From Talaromyces rugulosus (Eukaryota; Ascomycota; Eurotiomycetes; Eurotiales; Trichocomaceae), in the NCBI RefSeq assembly GCF_013368755.1, contig NC_049565.1:434001-498000 (forward strand): DNA of 64,000 nucleotides. Direction: 5' to 3'. Positions 10,924 through 22,129 of this stretch are shown here, piece after piece. Under the pieces are notes generated by a model. It was not told the DNA's origin, ran no database searches, and worked only from the letters and a program-made list of their open reading frames with translations. The position numbers and the translations under genes were made by a program. Each line of letters opens with the position of its first letter. Position 1 is the first letter of the stretch.

Positions 10924-13148
10924 TGTCTGATTTCTGCACAGACGTGCCGTGAATTGTAGGTATTGTGGATTTTATCAAACAAATGGACGATGAGTTTAGA
11001 TCAGTCAATATTTTAGGACACATGGCCGGATAAAGTATATTTATACCTGTGCGACCTGGTAAGATGCCATTGTTTGATTGGCAACACGAACAATAGCTGT
11101 ATAGCTCTGGCTTCGGACCACAATTCCGTAACGAAGCTGGGGAAGTTGAAAGTGCGGGGGCCCACGGGGTAAAAGTCTCCATATCTGGGGTCTTTGGTCT
11201 CCTTTCAGTGCGTATTGTGGAAATAGGTTTCCTGATAGCCAAATATGAATTGACTAAAAAGGGATACCGAGCGGCGATCATACGGCGAGACTTTCCCAAA
11301 CGAGAAATTACTTTTCGGAAATACCTCTATTATCTATATAGACACATTGCGTGTTCTCTACAGAACAACTCGTATTTGGGTGTGAATAAGAATACTTCAC
11401 TACTTCATAGAAGATATTCAAACTCAACTGATTACTTCAAAAGGGGTCGTCACACGTGTTTACTTTATAGGGAGTAGACTGGTCTAAAGTGGCATCTCAG
11501 CGCCGCACATTTCCTATTGAAGTTAACGTGTTATTTCCATTTTACCGCCACTCACGCCATGACGCAACCAAACCTTGCAGTCAGTGGACCTTTTACACGG
11601 GTCGCAATTGATATCGTTGTTTCTTAAAATTGCCGACTACTGATATGTGCATATAATACTCACACGAAAGCACATGATATTGAGATTGGCTTTTTGATCT
11701 ACGGAAATTGATTCCGAATTTTATATCTAACAGGCCTAGATTATAGTTCCTACATATGCAATATTTGATAATTGGAAAACCATGGAAAATGGAACAAACC
11801 ATTGCAAAAAAAATTTTTTTGTTTTTTATTTTTTTTCTCGTTTTTTTTTGTATTTTACTCAACATTGTGTGGAATGTCACAAGGAATCACAGTATCCTCG
11901 AGTTCAGCGTCTAGAAATTACCTAATGCCTCGGGAGGATTCTATTGAGAATCAAGTAACAACATGATCTTTCGTCGAAATATTTTTTTTTTTTTTTTTTC
12001 AATTGATCGGACTTGGGATTCTTCGTTCAAACGTTGAGTAGACTGGAAATGCATTGATAATTTATAATTCTGGATGTTTCGTCGTCTTGCGTGGGGGTGT
12101 ATGGATGTACAGCTCATAGCATCAACCGGTAAGCTCCGACAAACGTTGTACTTTGAAGCCACAGTGCTATCTGCGAGGTAGTCATTTTGCCCCCCCTTAG
12201 ACATCGGGGGACAATTAGATTTTGCGTGCGCGCTTTTTTTTATTCATTCCCAAAGGGATTGATTGATTTTTTTATGCCTTATGGTGTTTAGTACGGATGG
12301 TACTAGTACTATTCAATCGTTGGTCTGAAAAGGGCATGTTTTGTAAAATGGCTGAGTCATATTTGACGGGCCTGGGAAACAAATTTTTTCCCCCTTTTTA
12401 GAAACAAACACGTACAGATACATACCTGATCTTCTTCTGGTTGTATAAGTGGTTCTAGTGTCTAGGTATCATAGGCTGCACAGTATCCTCGAGCGGTGGT
12501 AGATGACGGCGGCCAAAGCTTCGGGGTGCTTATCTTGGCGCTGGCCCACCCTTCCCCGCTCGCTTCAGCTTCAAAGGCCAGCTCGGATGCAAGTCCGGTA
12601 GGACAATCATCAACCGGTAAGCTCGACAAAACGTCACCAACCTCAACAGTGCTACTCCATCCATATCTAATTGCGCTCTCTCATGCCTCCTTTCTATATC
12701 TTAGCTAGTCGCGAGCAAACATCTTCGGAAGCATGTACTATTCTAGCTTTACCGATTGCTAGCTTCACCTTCCAAGTCTGACGCCCCGTTTTCGTAGCTT
12801 GAGCTACCTGCACTCTTCCGCGATAGAATCGCAGCCATCCACTTAGCGCAACCTCCGGGGGGGGGGGGCGGGTCGCATGCCCTTTTCGCACTCACAAGCG
12901 AGCCAGCGCGACAATCTCGCGACTGCAATCTAATGGCATTGTATTGGTTATGACTAATTATGCAAAGATGCAATTAGGCATAAGTCTACCATGACTCAAC
13001 GAATTCCATGAAATCATCCTAGCCGTGACGCAGCTCGCAAGCTCTGATTCCTCATCTACGATCGGGCCATAGCCACAACTGTGGGAATAACAAGAGTCGC
13101 ATACCATTGTCAACCATTTCTTGTGCAGAACAACTCAGAATAGCCTCA
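10924..13148. other. gene-poor AT-rich gap with imperfect repeats
   Basis: 2.2 kb with no supported gene. It has long homopolymers, including T runs near 11980-12000 and a run of about 12 G at 12857-12868. Two pairs of short direct repeats are visible: a 13-nt match at 11889-11901 and 12481-12493, and an imperfect segment of about 50 bp at 12119-12169 and 12606-12655 that shares the string CATCAACCGGTAAGCTC. The order and spacing suggest an eroded duplication of roughly 500-600 bp. Confidence 0.5.
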
Positions 13149-14848
13149 ATGTCGGGTAAGGCAGGTCGTTCGGCCGTTCCGTCGAACGGTGTACCGATGC
13201 CGCAAACTTTCGACAAAATCCCAGACGTCGATTTGAATACAGCCTCGCAAGAAGGACCGCCCCAGTACAATAATCAAAGCAAGGGCATAAATGTTTCTCA
13301 AGGTATATTGCGACACAATGTTGATGGAAAAGACGCGGATACAGGATCTCAAACCACCACTCTCCCCCCGGAGAAAGTCTTTTCTATTCAGCTGGGGTCC
13401 GAGCTCTTTCGGCTCTCGGGTGCTTCGATAGCATCAGATGGTCAGTTACCAGTTGTCGCTTTCGATATACGCACGCTAAGAATCTTAGAGCACCGTCATA
13501 CTTCTCTCGATTTTTCGAAGAACAGCTTCGACAAACCGAAAATGGTGGAAACGTGAGAACGCTCTACATTGACCGAGATCCAGCAACATTTCGTGAAATC
13601 TGCCGGCATCTTCAAGGTCAGCATATATCTTAGTGCTTTGTAATCCTGGTATATTGACTGCCGATAGGCTATCACATCTACCCACGCGATGGTCTAGAGT
13701 ATGTCAAGCTTTTTGCCGATGCGCAGTTCTACAGCTGTATGTTCCCTTCACTGTATAAAATTATGACAGTATTCGCTAACAGTACAGTGCCTCGCTTAAC
13801 CTCGCGGATATTCGAATCGGAAATCTACATACAAATAGGCGAACGTGATTTCCAGGTATCGCGAGATATGTTCTCGGGTCCTGGTGACTCTCCAAATTTT
13901 TTCAACTTGGGCTTTGCAATATTATTTGCCACACCGACAGATGTTTTCCCGGGTCTTGTCAGATCGGGTTTATTACGGCCACCTTCAATCGTTCCGCCGA
14001 GTATACCAAGTCGATCTGGCGATACCTTTGCTCAAATCGTCCACATGTTAAGAGGCTATCCTATTCATATCCGGAACGAAAACCACCGAACCGAGTTACT
14101 GCGTGATTGTCGATACTATCATTTACGAGGTGTTGAGCAGAAGTTGATACCTCACCACATCAGCTACAATCCGGGACGGGAGCGTGACGAAATCCTTATT
14201 CGGCTAGAGGACGTGAGACAATCAGGCATTCAGGTCGTCAACGATGGCTCGTCAGACGACACATCCATCCTTGCAGGATGGGTACATTATGCGCGGCCAT
14301 TTGTAGACGACAATGCTTACGAAATGGTGTTGGAAATTGAGGGACAAAACACTGTGCTTAATCTGGACACGATGCGCGCCGATTTCCGTGGCCTAGCCAA
14401 GGCCCGCGTGAGCAGTCTAGTGCAAGTAATTGCCAATAAGCTCAATCTGCCCAACAAGGCACCTCTCGGGTTGATGATGATGTCTGGCCAAGCGAACCGG
14501 GCGTCGGCAAGCCCTGGCAACACTCCGCTGAGTGATGATCGGCCAAAGATCCACATTGATGCAGAAGCTGATATCACTGTCGACAACGAGCCGTTTCAGC
14601 TTGGACGATCTAATTTTGGCAATTCGAGCACGAATGCAGGGTTTACCGATGGCCCCCCAGCCAAACGCAGGCGCGAGGACGAAGGCGCAGCTACAGAGCC
14701 TCGCCAATGGATGATTCACAACGGCCAGTGGCGGTTGCGAATACAGCCCGACGCATCCGGTCAGCTGGAGGTCATTTTCTTTGCTGTCAAGCTGGATGTG
14801 TCTACGAACCAGCGCGCAAGGAACACAAAACGGCAGTTTCTAGGCTGA
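13149..14848 (+). CDS. BTB/POZ (KCTD-type) domain protein
   Basis: Probable adaptor protein with a potassium-channel-tetramerisation-type BTB domain, 515 aa. Exons 13149-13440, 13491-13616, 13668-13736 and 13788-14848 join in phase. The ATG at 13149 is the first in frame; the frame extends to 13107 only through a non-ATG codon. The BTB core spans about residues 85-150: EKVFSIQLGSELF, then PSYFSRFFEEQL, LYIDRDPATF, and HLQGYHIYPRDGLE, a pattern of T1/BTB domains. A second half (YIQIGERDFQVSRDMFSGPGDSP) looks like a degenerate second BTB-like repeat. A basic KRRRED patch near residue 440 could be a nuclear signal. Family members often serve as cullin-3 adaptors or regulators; the specific role is unknown. 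Confidence 0.85.
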
Positions 14849-15290
14849 TATGCTTTAAATACCGTAGCATACATAATAACAAGCAAGATTTTGTGTTTTT
14901 TTTTTTTTTTGTTGAATATTATTGGTCTTATCAAATGTTCTCCTGGACCTCGGCATAAATAACCGACGTTTTACCTAAAGTGGACTAGTACCTACCGCGA
15001 GTCACTGATCGTCACTGGGTATTGCCTCTTTGGGAGCAGATGACGATGTTCCCTTAAGAAACGAGTTGAGATGCGCCGGGTTCTTTCTTAATAATACCAC
15101 ACAGTCCAGACCTTCTCCGTTCCCCTTTACCTTCTTCCTGGACATAATCCGACACGTGCTAGAGGAAGAAACCACTTTTTCGTCTCCATATTCGCTCCGA
15201 GGTGTTGAATAGCTATAAAGCTGGACGCTTCCGCAGAAACTTGTGCCTTGATATTCACTTAGCAAATACGGCAAACTACAGATACACAAA
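14849..15290. other. intergenic
   Basis: 440 bp containing a T-rich stretch near 14898-14911 and the 5' region of the glutathione transferase. No gene is supported. Confidence 0.5.
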
Positions 15291-16203
15291 ATGGCAGCTT
15301 CAACCTCTAATTCCGACATCAAAGTCACCCTCTACTGGTAAGTCGACTACAATCTTGTTTTGCCGGCCGGTCAAACTAAACCCCACGCAGGCTAAGCCAG
15401 TCTCGCGCCCAGTCGATTCTCTGGGTTTTAGAGGCTCTGTCAGTTCCATACCAACTCAAGACATTCAAACGTGGACCGGATATGCTGGCGCCCAAGGAAC
15501 TCAAAGACATTCACCCCCTCGGAAAGTCGCCGGTTATAAGCGTTGAGCGTCCCGAGTTCTCGAAGCCGTTGATCCTAGCCGAATCAGGCGCGATTGTCGA
15601 GTACTTGCTTGACCATTTTGGTGGCGAAGAAAAGGGGCTTGTTCCCAGGCGCTACGCCAGCGAGGAAGATAAAACCAAGGGCATTGAGACGGAAGAGTGG
15701 TTGAGATATAGGTTCTATATGCACTACATTGAGGGAAGCCTGATGCCTCAGTTGGTTACTGCTTTGATTATAGACGGTGAGTTCTCTCATGTCCACTTGA
15801 AAAGGATAAAACTGTGTTGGTGTTGACTGTATACGTTTCAGGTGTCCGCCAGTTCCCTGTGCCGTTCTTCGTCAAACCCATCACCGGCATCGTAGCCAAC
15901 AGGATTCAAGCCAGCTGGCTTGACAAGCAGTTTGCTGTCCACTTCCCTTTCTTGGAGGGCCAGCTCAAGACTGTGCCAGGCACAACCGAGACTCAGAAAG
16001 GTGGTATTTGTGGCCCCACGTTCAATGCTGCCGACATTTTGATGAGTTTTCCCGTGATTGCCGCCACAAACCGCGGAATTTACTCCAAAACCGACTGCCC
16101 TGAACTTGTTGCTTATGCGGACAGACTTGAAAAGGATGCAGGCTACCAGAAAGCAGTGAAGAAGATCGAAGAGGTGGAGGGCCAGTTTGTTTCGACTTTG
16201 TAA
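15291..16203 (+). CDS. glutathione S-transferase, Gtt1-like
   Basis: Cytosolic or ER-associated glutathione transferase, 264 aa, exons 15291-15337, 15391-15776 and 15842-16203. The first exon is only 47 nt, so a simple open-frame search misses the true start. The N-terminal thioredoxin fold begins KVTLYWLSQSRAQ, followed by LEALSVPYQLKTFKR and HPLGKSPV, and the glutathione gamma-Glu site AESGAIVEYLLDHFG near residue 85. These match the fungal Gtt1/Ure2-like group. The C-terminal helical domain is complete. Role: conjugation or peroxidase detoxification with glutathione. Introns are 53 and 65 nt. Confidence 0.9.
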
Positions 16204-16649
16204 TTGAAATGGCTTCATCTTATGCCGTCATTGATACCATTTTTGTGTGCTCTTACTGTGCTAAACGGCTATACCGTTATAATTGACGATAACTCCGTAT
16301 ATCTGTTCGGGTTATCAAAACTTTTGTATTCTATATGATATGCATGCAGTTGTTCGGTAAATAATCTCAACTATCACCGCTAAAAGGTCTGACTATAAAT
16401 TTCTTTTCATTTATTTTCCCTATGTTTTGCACCTGAATAAAAAACCAAGACAAAAAACAAGGTAGAAATGGTGGCTCAAGAGAGGGTGGAATAGAGTTTC
16501 TTGCGTGTATGCCGAATAAGGGATAGCGCACAACACGGTCTTGGCACCGAACCTCAACATCACTCCTTCTTCCGCATCATCATCATCGCCCACGAGCAAC
16601 ACTCTTCGCAGTCATTCATTACTCGGTCTAGCCGACTGAAACCGTAACA
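16204..16649. other. intergenic
   Basis: 446 bp separating the glutathione transferase from the small complex I gene, both on the plus strand. It should hold the promoter of the latter. No other feature is supported. Confidence 0.5.
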
Positions 16650-17129
16650 ATGGCTGGCCCAAGCAAATGTAAGTCTATCTTTGCCATATCGCATAGCTCG
16701 AATTTGCACTAATCTTGGGGGAATCTCACACAGCACTCATCCTCGACCCTGCTCTGCAGAAATACTACGGTACATACATACAGCACCAATTCCCCTCCAA
16801 TTGTCGTTACCGGACACACACTCTCTCTCGGAACTGACTCCCTTTGACGAATATGTGGGTTTGCTCTTGCTAATGAATTGAATCGCTAGAACTTAACGCA
16901 AACCGCTACAAATACTTTCGCTGGACGCCACGAAATGCTTGGTTGACTCTGGTGTATGTCGGCATCGTCCCTGGAATCCTCGGATACGTTGCCTACAAGA
17001 CGGAAGTGAGTCATGTCCAATTAATGCGACCAGCATATCGAAAGAACGCCATTAACATGTACCGTGCACGTATAGGGCAAATATGACCCCAGAGGAAAGC
17101 GCAGAGGAGATACGATTGCCGAGTGGTAG
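16650..17129 (+). CDS. complex I accessory subunit B15/NDUFB4-like
   Basis: Small mitochondrial inner-membrane protein, 74 aa, four exons: 16650-16668, 16734-16769, 16890-17005 and 17076-17129. The longest coding exon is 116 nt, so the gene is invisible as a single open frame. The joined product has LDPALQKYYELNANRYKYF, then RWTPRNAW, one membrane helix (TLVYVGIVPGILGYVAY) and a basic tail GKYDPRGKRRGDTIAEW. This pattern matches the fungal homologue of the NADH:ubiquinone oxidoreductase B15 (NDUFB4) subunit, an accessory part of the membrane arm. All introns are GT-AG and phases agree. I judge the identification from remembered family sequence, without alignment. Confidence 0.82.
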
Positions 17130-17852
17130 AAACGTGCTGGATTTGTGGCGAGAAAATAGACAGAGAGAGAGAGAGATGTTAAATTGGTTGCACGTTACTG
17201 GAAAATGATTGCTCCGGGGTTTATATCGCCAATTGTACCGGAATTTGAGTGGCGCACCAACATCTATGAAACCCGGCTTTGATCGCATTGTACGACAACC
17301 TGGAAGTGGGATCAAATGCTGTCTGCATTGGCCCTCATGAAACCTCTCGCTCGTCTTTTGTAACTGTTTTGCGAATTTATGTGTATATAGCATACTGCAA
17401 GGAATCATTTCTTTTGTCTGGTTTCAATCCTTGTCTACAAGACGAACGATGGAGAGAACAAAAGATAATATGGGGTAAAACTAGTAGAAGACATAATCGT
17501 AAATCTCAGATTCCCGCAATTATTAGCATTAAAAATACATGTCTTTCCCAGACTCATTTTCATGTGACATAAATGGCTTTGAACACGAAGTACGCCTTGA
17601 CCGATTGTCCTGTTTCAGCCAGTTTGATCCTGGCATTGGTCTCGCTTGGGAACTGGTCTCTGAATGGCGTACATTAAGCTCGCGCGCTGCCGGCTTTTTC
17701 AGGCAAACGGTACTGGCAACGGCCAACCGCCCTGCCTCAATACACGTAAATCAAGAAGCCCGTGCATATGCTGCCATAAAACAGCATTTTCTCCAGGAAC
17801 TTTCAGCGCTTCATTAAAACAAATTTGGGGTAATGAAAAGAGCACATTCTCG
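17130..17852. other. intergenic
   Basis: 720 bp between the convergent complex I and SAP18-like genes. An open frame of 92 codons at 17539-17817 has no domain or splice context and is not called. Confidence 0.5.
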
Positions 17853-18572
17853 TTAGTAACCCCCCCTTCGCCGTGGCCATCCGCCTCCCCGTTCCTCTGC
17901 TGGTAGTCTTTCGCCTCTCTTCCAGTCGCCGCTAGGGATACCATTTCCTCTCCCCATGCCTCCTCTCCTGCCACCGTTGTCGCGAGGTGGCCCAAAAGCC
18001 CTCATGCCTCCTCCGAGCGGACCGCCAGGCGGGCCTCTTCCTCCTTGCACCGGCGGCGCAACACTGCCATCATCGAGCGGCGGTAGGATTGCAACGTCCA
18101 CGTAGTCCCCGATGACGAACCGTGCATCTGCCAATGTCTTATCTGCTTCATCTAGACGAAGGGGACCCTTGTCGGGACCTCGTCGTCTGTCGCCATTCAT
18201 ATGCGCGTCGTCGGCGGTGCTTTCATCTTTTGAGGATTGTCCCAGAATAACACTTCCAATATCCTTTGACAGGTAGCGTCCTCGCCCTTCTGTCGCTGCG
18301 CCGCGAGTATCTGGGTATATAAGTCGGAAGCAAAGCCTCGTGCCAGATTGCGGACTGGGCAATTGCGAAGGTAATGCGCCGGCGAGGAGGCTGGACAGCT
18401 CGCGCAGCGTACATGACTGCCAAGTGTAGATCTCGAGATGAGGAGGTAGATGATTGTTGCTGTTGGGTCCAGTCGGTGTCGGGATAGGAAAGTCGTTCAG
18501 AGTGTGGTATGCATGTTTGTGATAGAAGAGTTTGAGGTGGAATGGCACTGTTGTTTCTCGATTGACGGTCAT
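17853..18572 (-). CDS. sap18: Sin3-associated polypeptide Sap18-like
   Basis: Predicted nuclear protein of 239 aa, single exon. Residues 1-165 match the Sap18 ubiquitin-like fold: VNRETTVPFHLKLF at the start, EIYTWQSCTLRELSSLLAG, then FRLIYPD..GRYLSKDIGSVILG, and FVIGDYVDVAILPP. Sap18 belongs to the Sin3-HDAC corepressor and to the ASAP/PSAP splicing-linked complexes. A Gly/Arg-rich tail (residues 180-239, with RGG and GGRRGG elements) follows; this is typical of RNA-binding extensions and is longer than in animals. It is divergently arranged with PRP18, another splicing factor, across 412 bp. Confidence 0.88.
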   Translation of the reverse strand: MTVNRETTVPFHLKLFYHKHAYHTLNDFPIPTPTGPNSNNHLPPHLEIYTWQSCTLRELSSLLAGALPSQLPSPQSGTRLCFRLIYPDTRGAATEGRGRYLSKDIGSVILGQSSKDESTADDAHMNGDRRRGPDKGPLRLDEADKTLADARFVIGDYVDVAILPPLDDGSVAPPVQGGRGPPGGPLGGGMRAFGPPRDNGGRRGGMGRGNGIPSGDWKRGERLPAEERGGGWPRRRGGY

Positions 18573-18984
18573 TGTGCTTGCTTGCTGGTGGGCCGAATGC
18601 GAACTTGGCGGCGCGCGAAATTCACGAGGCGCGTTCGTTCGGAGAGATTGCAGAGTATAGCAAGATTATTGAAAACGCGCGCTATACGTCGACGTAGAAT
18701 AATCAGTTCAGATGCTGGCGTTGTGCAAGTCTGGGGTGAGGCGGTTGGAGCTGTTTGTCTGGCGGAAGAAAGAGCTTGGGTCGCTGTTCCGCTTCGAGCG
18801 TGGTCCCGCGGCGAACTTTCCTTTCACCCAGAACCTCCCTCCAAGGCCTGCTGAACAGACAACGCAAAGTATCCTGCAAGCGCTGTGCAAATTCCCCTCT
18901 AACTTTTTCTTTTTCTTTCTTTTTTTTTTCCACCTATATATCGTTCAAATTCGAAATCGCTGCTCTGCAGCACCTACCATCAGC
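18573..18984. promoter_or_regulatory. shared divergent promoter of sap18 and prp18
   Basis: A 412-bp head-to-head intergenic region between Sap18-like (minus) and Prp18 (plus). It contains a long pyrimidine tract at 18899-18931, just before the Prp18 start, as often found in fungal housekeeping promoters. The plus-strand frame is open from 18712, but that upstream ATG would add a 91-residue extension unlike Prp18. It is more likely 5' UTR. Confidence 0.55.
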
Positions 18985-20130
18985 ATGGATTTCGCAGCGC
19001 TCATGGCCAAGGAGATCTCCAAGGCCAAACCCAGCGCCGACAAAGGGGAAAAGAACAAATACACTCGCCGTGCCGAAGTCGAAGCCGCGCGCATCGCTGC
19101 CTACAATGCTGAACAAGAAAGACTACAGCGCGAACGCGAAGATAAAGCCACTCTAAAGCGCAAACACGAAGAAGAGGAAACCGAGCGACATCGCGAACGA
19201 GAAGAGAAAAAGCGAAAGATGGCCGAAGAATCAAAAAAGAGGAGAGAAGCTGAAGAGGATGCTGCGGAGAGAGCGCGAAGAAAACGATTGGGATTGCCAG
19301 AACTGCCACCAAAGAAACAGAATGACGAGGATGGAACGCCCGTGCCGGAGGACGAGGATATCGATGGCGAGGAACTGGCTAAGAAGCTCAGGGACATAGA
19401 TGAGCCAGTAACGTTGTTTGGCGAAACGCACAAGGTGAAGCTTCGCCGTTACCGTCGACTCGTCCAGCGATCTCTCACGCCACAGCTGTCCAAAGGACCT
19501 ATTCCGACAACACTGGAACTAGTGGCCGAGAAGGACATGAAGATACCAACCACAATGCCAAAGGATAGCGAAGGCAAAAAGTTTCTCGTCAGACAACTTG
19601 CCTCTTATTTCAACATGATCCTAGAAGAATGGGAAATCGCCCTGGCGAAACGAGACCTTTCGGTCAAACAGAGTCTTCCAGGACGACAGGCCTACCAGGC
19701 GATGGTCCAAAGCAAGGAAAACATGAGGCCCTTGTTCAAAAAGTTTGAATCAGCAGAAATAGACGACACTGTGCTGGAAGCGATTGTTGAAATTGTGCAT
19801 TGTGCGCAAGACCGGAGATATGTCGATGCCAACAACGGGTATTTGCGACTGAGTATTGGCAAAGCGTGCGTTTCCCTTTCCCAGTTTATTCCACAAAAAA
19901 AAAGTTTATACAAAAACTAACTTGTATAAAATTATAGAGCTTGGCCCATTGGTGTTACCATGGTGGGTATTCACGAACGATCAGCGCGAGAAAAGTTGTC
20001 CGAAAGCGACAACAAGGCCCATATCATGTCGGATGAGAGTACGCGCAAATACTTGCAGAGTATCAAGAGGTGTTTAACCTTTGCCCAGGTGCGCTGGCCG
20101 CCGGATGACCAGCTCCAACTGATGGGTTAG
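18985..20130 (+). CDS. prp18: pre-mRNA splicing factor Prp18
   Basis: Second-step splicing factor of the U5/C complex, 357 aa, exons 18985-19865 and 19938-20130. The start MDFAALMAKEI matches Prp18 orthologues. A long Lys/Glu coiled coil occupies about residues 30-110. An SFM/PRP4-like motif follows (ARRKRLGLPELP and DIDEPVTLFGE). The C-terminal five-helix Prp18 domain includes FNMILEEWE, then KENMRPLFKKFE, and the conserved loop LRLSIGKAAWPIGVTMVGIH, which is split by the intron right after LSIGKA. The C-terminus (RWPPDDQLQLMG) comes only from the second exon. The 72-nt intron has GTGCGT and ATAG ends. Confidence 0.95.
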
Positions 20131-20434
20131 ATTTATGTCTGTATAATCAATGAATAATGATGGCATGTAGCCAGATACTTCTATTCGAGGGAGCATCGCA
20201 GCCGAACCAGTAAAAAAAGTTCTTGGTAGCTTTCTTCGTTTAGTTATTAAAGTCATGTCCAAGGCAAATGTTTAAATTATGTATTTCCAACAAACAGTAT
20301 ACGCTTCATTGATCGTATTAGTCGTGGCTCATTCCTATCTACATGCCCAACCAACAAAAAGAAGTAACGCCAACACTATATGCATCTATATTAATATGTG
20401 CATTGACAGAAAAAAAAAAAGAAAAAAAACCACG
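20131..20434. other. convergent intergenic region
   Basis: About 300 bp between the 3' ends of prp18 and the OSGIN-like gene, with an A-rich stretch at 20410-20430. It presumably holds both polyadenylation regions. Confidence 0.5.
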
Positions 20435-22129
20435 TCATCGAAAAAGCGCGTTGTAGAGAGCAGTCCACCAACCGCTCATACGTGGTCTTGAACATTCGCT
20501 TTCAAAATCACTACGACAGCTAAGTGTCTTTTGCGCCTGGTGATCTTCAAACTGTGCTCGTTGGCCGTGTCCGTCTACTCCATTCAAAAGGGCTTCACGG
20601 CCCCCTGTCGGAGTGCCCGCAGGCCGTTTAGGGGTGCATATCCCACTGCTCACACTCAGATCTGTGATCAGGGTGCTGGCAGCATACACACAGCCACCAT
20701 AAGCGAACCGAATCAACGAGTCGCCTGTCAGGCTTCCAATGACGAATACATCGGGGGCCACTTCGAGATCTTCCATCACCTTATTGCGTAATGTTTTTGC
20801 GGATATTTCGCTTTCATCGGGGTGTTCTACACCCTTGAGAACTTCGACGCGCAGCGTGGGATCGAGATAATCCAGTGATCCCCTTCGGCCAACTCCATAG
20901 GTCAGACCAGACACTGCACGGTCGAGAGTGCTTCCATTCGGCAGACGAAATGTTACAATCGCCTGGCCATCTTTCATCTGGACGTCCTCTATTTCCGAAT
21001 ATGGTATGCCTTCGTAGACTTCGTCCCAATTTCTACTCTCTAAAAACGAAGTTGATGCTAGCCGCCGAGCCTTGGGTCTTTTTTGGGCAGTGAATGTAGC
21101 CAGCGCAGCCCGTTTCATCAGGCGATATATTCCAGCATACTCGGGATATGCTTGTTGATGGCATGCTCTTAGTGGTGACGGTCGTTCGTTGGGAGTCCAA
21201 CGGAACACATGTAGGATTGGCTGATTGGGCGGCGCGGATATGATGGCATCTGCGGCAGTAAACCCCGATCCAATGACCAGTAATGGTGCCTTGGATGACT
21301 TGGGATTTTGTTGTAGAGTGGTTAAAGGCATTAGGACTGATGGTGGTTTAATTGTGTGTGAGAATATACCGGTGGCCAGCACAAGATGTTTACATCGAAG
21401 GCGATGAGACCGTATGTAAAAGCCGTCGCCAGTGCGCTCTATGCCGTCCAGCATGGTACCGTTTACAAAGGAGTCGCTAATTCCAGCTTCTTTGGGGTAT
21501 ATGCGCAGGTACTCTGCCAATTCCTTCCGGCTTGGACGGGTGAACGGCGCGAGTTCAGTCTTTTTGGTTTTGCGATAGTGATCGGCAAAGGTATATCCAG
21601 GCAACGAGAGCATGCCAGCATAGCTCAAGGTACCGATATCCCAGCTCACGGGCACAGGGTCATCGACAGCCCAGAGGCCCCCGGGACTGGAGGCATTGCC
21701 GATGACCAAGTGCGGTACAGCACGATGAGGCTTGTGCCGCCATTCAAGATTTGTCACCTCGCCCAGATCATCCGTCTCGCCGTCAGGGCGCAGAAGGGTG
21801 TCCAGCAAAACATTGATGGGCAAAGCCTGGGTTGAATACGACAGGCGCGAAGCAGCGAAATGGTGCGTCAGGGTGTCGAGGTCATGGCGAAGCAGGCAGG
21901 GAGAGGATTCTCGCAGCTTGGCGTGCAGCAGCGGATCAGGGTGCGGCGGATCAGCTTTGTAATAAGGAATGTGGCCGTGAAGGATGTAGGACAGTATCAT
22001 GGAAGAGGGCCCGTTTCCTAAGCAGAACAGGCGGTCAGCGGCGGCTCAGACGATTCCATTGGAACGGAATTGCGACATACCGATGATGATGGTGTCAATC
22101 TCTGTCTCCGCGGCGGACAGCGGAGGCAT
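20435..22129 (-). CDS. OSGIN-like FAD/NAD(P)-binding oxidoreductase
   Basis: Flavoprotein of 543 aa made from exons 22129-22081 and 22017-20435. The 63-nt intron falls inside the FAD-binding glycine motif, so IIIGNGPSSM near residues 14-23 is completed only after splicing. A second Rossmann motif, LLVIGSGFTAAD, lies near residue 268. This arrangement and the segments DLGTLSYAGML-like and LTYGVGRRGSLDYLDP suit the oxidative-stress-induced growth inhibitor (OSGIN) family, distant relatives of flavin monooxygenases. Its substrate is unknown; animal members are linked to oxidative stress. It is convergent with prp18. Confidence 0.85.

Noticed and set aside
18712..18984. Upstream extension of Prp18 from an ATG at 18712
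   Set aside because: The added residues are unlike Prp18, pass through a pyrimidine tract typical of a 5' UTR, and the orthologue-like start is at 18985.
19101..19433. Serine-rich minus-strand open frame opposite Prp18
   Set aside because: It mirrors the Lys/Glu coiled-coil codons of Prp18 and has no domain or splice support.
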